Shown here one piece after another: positions 6,935 through 9,655 of a stretch of DNA of 9,655 bases. The notes under the pieces were generated by a model, which saw only the letters and a program-made list of their open reading frames with translations, was not told the origin of the DNA and made no database searches. The stretch is from Myxococcales bacterium (lineage in GTDB: Bacteria > Myxococcota_A > Polyangia > Fen-1088). Positions within the stretch are counted from its first letter, which is position 1. The number at the start of each line of letters is the position of its first letter. A program made the position numbers and the translations under genes. The stretch is taken from the NCBI GenBank assembly GCA_003170035.1, contig PMZX01000293.1, forward strand, positions 857-10,511, in the 5' to 3' direction.

Positions 6935-9379
6935 ATGCTCGTCCAGCCAGGTGGCGAAGGCGGCTTCGTCGAGCGGCCCCACCGGCAGCCGGGGCAAGCG
7001 CAGAGGATCGTCGTCCTGGCCCAGGGCGCGCGCCTCGTTGCCGACGGCGAATTGATAGCCGGCAGATCGCGCCAGTTCGAGCACCTGGTGATCGACGGCG
7101 CCAAAGGGATAGGCGAAGCCCTCGACGATTTGCCCCAGGAGTCGGGCCAAGGCCGACCGGCTCTCGCATATCTCGCGGTGGCGGAGGTCCGGGTGAGCCG
7201 CGCGCAGGTCGAGGTGGTGGATACCGTGCGCGCCGATAGAGCAGTTCTCACTGGCCGCCAGTTCGACGATCTCGGAAGCGCGCAACGTGCGATGATCTTC
7301 GCGGACGGCGAGGTCGGCCTTGCCGCACGCCCGGAGGGCGCGCAGAAGATGGTCGCGTTCCACCGGCGAGGCGGTTTGCAGCCTGCGGTCGATCGGGACC
7401 GGCGGGCTTTCGGGGGTGCTCAGCCGCAGCGGCGTTCCGCGCAGGGTCAGCTCCGGCACGGACGAGCAGGCGAGCAACATCCGCTCCAGGTCGTACCACC
7501 ACGGCTCGTGGCCTTGGTCCAGGTGGCCCGTGGTGACGAAGAAGGTCGCCGGCAGTCCATTCTGCACGAGCAGAGGCTGGACGGTGGTCAGGTGATCGAT
7601 GTACCCGCCGTCGAAGGTCAAGCCGATGGCGCCCTCGGGGATGCTTCCACCAGCCATGGAATCGACCAGCTGGGGCAGCGACATGGGCCGCCAGTGTTGC
7701 GACAGATGCTTCAGATGCGCCGCAAGCAGCTCGGGTGGAACGCACAGCCCGAAGCGGTCGTGAGCCACGTTCGCCACGCGATGGTAGCGAAGGATGGCCG
7801 CGCCCTGCCGCTCCCGTCTCGGCCTGCCTGCCGTTCCGGCCTTTCTCGTGCGCACGGCCCACAGCGAGGCCCGCGCGGGATCGTCCTTCCACAGCTCGTC
7901 GGGTCGCAGTTGGTCGGCGTCGACTCCGCGGAGCCAGGCCGCGCGAGCCACGGCGCTGCCGTAGGCAGAAAGCTGACTCGCGTCGACGGGAAAGCCCGCG
8001 CGCTTGATCGCTCGTTTCGCCGACGAATCCGGGGTTGCACCCGGCGCCGGCAAAGTTTCTGCGGCCAAGAGAGCCAGCAGCAGACCGCCCGGTCGCAGCA
8101 GCCGATGGCAGTGGTCGAGCGCCGATCCGGCGTCGTCAGTGGCGCGGCTCAGGTCGAGAACAATACAGTCGTAGCTGGCGTCGGGAAGCGCGGCCGCCTG
8201 GGCGAGTTGCCGGCGTTCGGCCGCACCCACGCGCGACCAGCGCGAGAACGGGCCATCGACCAGTTCGAGAATCGCGCCCCGCCGATCGGTGCCGTGCCCG
8301 TCCAAGAATTCGTCGATATAGGGCCCGCTGCTGCCCGGCCTTGCGCCGGCCGTCAGGTGCAAAGTTCCGCCCAGACCGGCCGCCTGGACCTGCGCAGCCA
8401 GGACGGCGCGCGCCTCGGCCGTCTGACGTTGGCGGGCGCGCAGGGCACGCAGGGTCTTCTCGCGCGCCCACAGGATACGGGCCTGGTGCGCCTCGAACGC
8501 CGTGCGGTGCACGTGCACGATCTCCCGGAAGGCCGCCAGGGTACGCGGCGTGGGTAGCCCATCGCGTGTCGGCGCGACCACTCCGGACACGGCGTCGCCC
8601 AGCCAGCCCGCGCAAGCTGCCAGGTTCTCCTTCACCTCGCGGCGCAAGCGGGTCAGCTCGGCCTCCTGCCGCAGCAGCAGGTCGGGTAGCCAGCGTCGGT
8701 ACAACGCCGCATGCTTGGCAAGAATCCGGCTGTACGCATCCTGGCCGAAGGTGGCGGCGGGAAGGTACCGGGTGGCCGAATCGGGCCGGCGCCGGTAGCG
8801 GAACAGGATCTCGGGCACGATGGTGCCCCGCCAGCGGCTCGCGATGCGCAACCACAGATCCCAGTCCTCGAATTGGGCGCCCAGGTTCTCGTCGAAGCCG
8901 CCCACGGCTTGAAGGACATCGCGACGAACCAGCGTCGAGCAGTGCAAGGTGTTGGACTGCAGCAGCTGCGCCAGATCGCAGGCCACCGGCTCCGCTCTCC
9001 ACTGCTCGTTGCCGAAAGCCTCGCACCAGCACGACACGTAGCCAAGGTCGGGATCCTGTGCAAAGGCGTGCAGGCCGGCTTCCAGCCAGCCGGGCAGGAT
9101 CACATCGTCGGCGTCGAGAAAGCAGACGAAGGCGCCTCGCGCCTCGCGCAGTCCGCGATTGCGGGCCGCGCCCGGTCCCACGTGCGGGGCGCGCAGCACG
9201 CAACCCTTCTTGCCATCGAGGTCGGCCAGCACGGCCTGGGTGGGCGCGTCGGTGGAACCGTCGTCGACGACGATGATCTCCACGTCCTGCACGGTCTGGC
9301 CACGCGCGCTGTCGACCGCCTCGACCAGGAACCTGCCGTCGTTGAAGCAAGGCACGACGACGGAAATCCGGGGCATCAT
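6923..9379 (-). CDS. Three-module protein: GT2 glycosyltransferase, degenerate methyltransferase-like module, deacetylase-like domain with TFDGG
   Basis: The product has 818 residues. The GT2 domain (about 3-225) has VVDDGSTD (37-44), FLDADD (87-92) and FEDWDLW (170-176), so it looks active. A helical linker (about 225-345) follows. Residues about 345-450 resemble a class I methyltransferase: ILELVDG where motif I should be, YDCIVLD (403-409) and LRPGG (428-432), but no GxGxG-type SAM loop. The C-terminal NodB/CE4-like domain (about 528-810) has YHRV (532-535), HGIHH (718-722) and FAYPFG (755-760). Its motif 1 reads TFDGGY (588-593): the aspartate that binds metal in TFDDG is glycine, one base away from GAC. 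Deacetylation may therefore be lost or altered. It is a clear paralogue of the 590-residue fusion at 3239-5011, with the middle module inserted. Two consecutive ATGs (9379 and 9376) can start it. Confidence 0.88.
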   Translation of the reverse strand: MMPRISVVVPCFNDGRFLVEAVDSARGQTVQDVEIIVVDDGSTDAPTQAVLADLDGKKGCVLRAPHVGPGAARNRGLREARGAFVCFLDADDVILPGWLEAGLHAFAQDPDLGYVSCWCEAFGNEQWRAEPVACDLAQLLQSNTLHCSTLVRRDVLQAVGGFDENLGAQFEDWDLWLRIASRWRGTIVPEILFRYRRRPDSATRYLPAATFGQDAYSRILAKHAALYRRWLPDLLLRQEAELTRLRREVKENLAACAGWLGDAVSGVVAPTRDGLPTPRTLAAFREIVHVHRTAFEAHQARILWAREKTLRALRARQRQTAEARAVLAAQVQAAGLGGTLHLTAGARPGSSGPYIDEFLDGHGTDRRGAILELVDGPFSRWSRVGAAERRQLAQAAALPDASYDCIVLDLSRATDDAGSALDHCHRLLRPGGLLLALLAAETLPAPGATPDSSAKRAIKRAGFPVDASQLSAYGSAVARAAWLRGVDADQLRPDELWKDDPARASLWAVRTRKAGTAGRPRRERQGAAILRYHRVANVAHDRFGLCVPPELLAAHLKHLSQHWRPMSLPQLVDSMAGGSIPEGAIGLTFDGGYIDHLTTVQPLLVQNGLPATFFVTTGHLDQGHEPWWYDLERMLLACSSVPELTLRGTPLRLSTPESPPVPIDRRLQTASPVERDHLLRALRACGKADLAVREDHRTLRASEIVELAASENCSIGAHGIHHLDLRAAHPDLRHREICESRSALARLLGQIVEGFAYPFGAVDHQVLELARSAGYQFAVGNEARALGQDDDPLRLPRLPVGPLDEAAFATWLDEHLGN

Positions 9380-9402
9380 CGGCGCTGTCCCAATGGAAAC
9401 AG

Positions 9403-9431
9403 GCTATCACAGGACGGCCTCATGGCCGCAA
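9403..9431 (-). promoter_or_regulatory. Weak candidate promoter for the 818-residue gene
   Basis: In the 124-bp divergent spacer, the minus strand has TTGCGG (complement 9426-9431), a 17-bp spacer, and TGT-GATAGC (hexamer complement 9403-9408), i.e. a poor -10 box with an extended TGn. Each hexamer matches the sigma-70 consensus at only 3 of 6 positions. The spacer must hold promoters for both flanking genes, but this assignment is tentative. Confidence 0.2.
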
Positions 9432-9503
9432 GCAAAGCGGGCGATCCATCCACGTCGACAGCCACCCGGCGGAAAAGGGCGCATACTGAATGCCCGATCT
9501 TCG

Positions 9504-9655
9504 ATGGCTTCCTCTCGTCGCTGGGCCGTGCTCGTCGCGCTTGTCGCGCTGGGTTTTCCCCTTGCGGTCAAGCTGTCCTGGTGGGGTCTCGATCGCAGTC
9601 CAACCGCCTGGGACGACAGCGCGCACGTCGACCAGTCGCTGCAACTCTACGACGC
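9504..9655 (+). CDS. N-terminus of a GT39/ArnT-like membrane glycosyltransferase (3' end outside window)
   Basis: Fifty codons are visible from ATG 9504 to the window end. After a short basic start (MASSRRW) comes a membrane helix (VLVALVALGFPLAV), then WWGLDRSPTAWDDSAHVDQS. A first transmembrane segment followed by a loop with P-x-x-WDD/E-x-x-H is typical of GT39/ArnT-like polytopic enzymes that use polyprenyl-phosphate sugars outside the inner membrane; the acidic pair would lie at the catalytic site. There is no good Shine-Dalgarno before 9504; an ATG at 9490 is in another frame and gives no such product. It diverges from the 818-residue gene across 124 bp. The family assignment rests on only 50 residues. 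Confidence 0.6.
   Translation, partial: MASSRRWAVLVALVALGFPLAVKLSWWGLDRSPTAWDDSAHVDQSLQLYD

Noticed and set aside
6935..8557. 540-codon open frame on the plus strand, with another of 413 codons at 8035-9276
   Set aside because: Both are antisense to the 818-residue protein, which has clear GT2 and deacetylase motifs. Their translations show no motif and are typical GC-rich shadow composition.
9490..9655. Alternative start ATG at 9490 for the last gene
   Set aside because: That frame gives a proline- and serine-rich product without membrane segments; the frame from 9504 has a helix and a GT39-like loop.

Overview
This is a GC-rich window (about two thirds G+C, strong GC bias at third codon positions) from a bacterial surface-polysaccharide or glycan-modification locus. 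I see no taxonomic marker. The mix of glycosyltransferase/deacetylase fusions, SPASM radical SAM enzymes and SxSWRxTAPLR-type tails would suit a Myxococcota, Desulfobacterota or other proteobacteria-like genome, but that is only an impression.

Layout: (1) 1-1524, minus strand: a family 2 glycosyltransferase, cut by the window start, whose C-terminal half is a coiled coil made of twelve tandem 14-residue repeats. (2) 1525-1944: a head-to-head junction holding two decayed gene ends. One is the apparent tail of a cistron that preceded the glycosyltransferase on the minus strand. The other is a plus-strand fragment of a GT39-like membrane glycosyltransferase with an in-frame stop. (3) 1941-6916, plus strand: four coding units that overlap stop-to-start (1, 1 and 4 nt). 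They are a radical SAM/SPASM protein, a GT2-polysaccharide deacetylase fusion, an alpha/alpha-toroid-methyltransferase fusion, and a broken second radical SAM gene (frameshift, amber codon, 3' truncation). (4) 6908-6934: a stem-loop spanning both stop codons of the convergent genes. (5) 6923-9379, minus strand: an 818-residue protein combining GT2, a degenerate methyltransferase-like module and a polysaccharide deacetylase-like domain. It is a paralogue of the plus-strand fusion, but its deacetylase metal-binding motif reads TFDGG instead of TFDDG. (6) 9504 to the end, plus strand: the start of a membrane glycosyltransferase (GT39/ArnT-like).

Taken together the genes look like a cytoplasmic and membrane-associated set that adds sugars to a lipid-linked or cell-surface glycan and tailors them by N-deacetylation, methylation and an unknown radical reaction. 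The broken genes at both ends of the plus-strand operon, and the head-to-head scar, suggest recent rearrangement and gene loss, as is common in polysaccharide loci. No tRNA, rRNA, CRISPR array, transposase or phage gene was seen.
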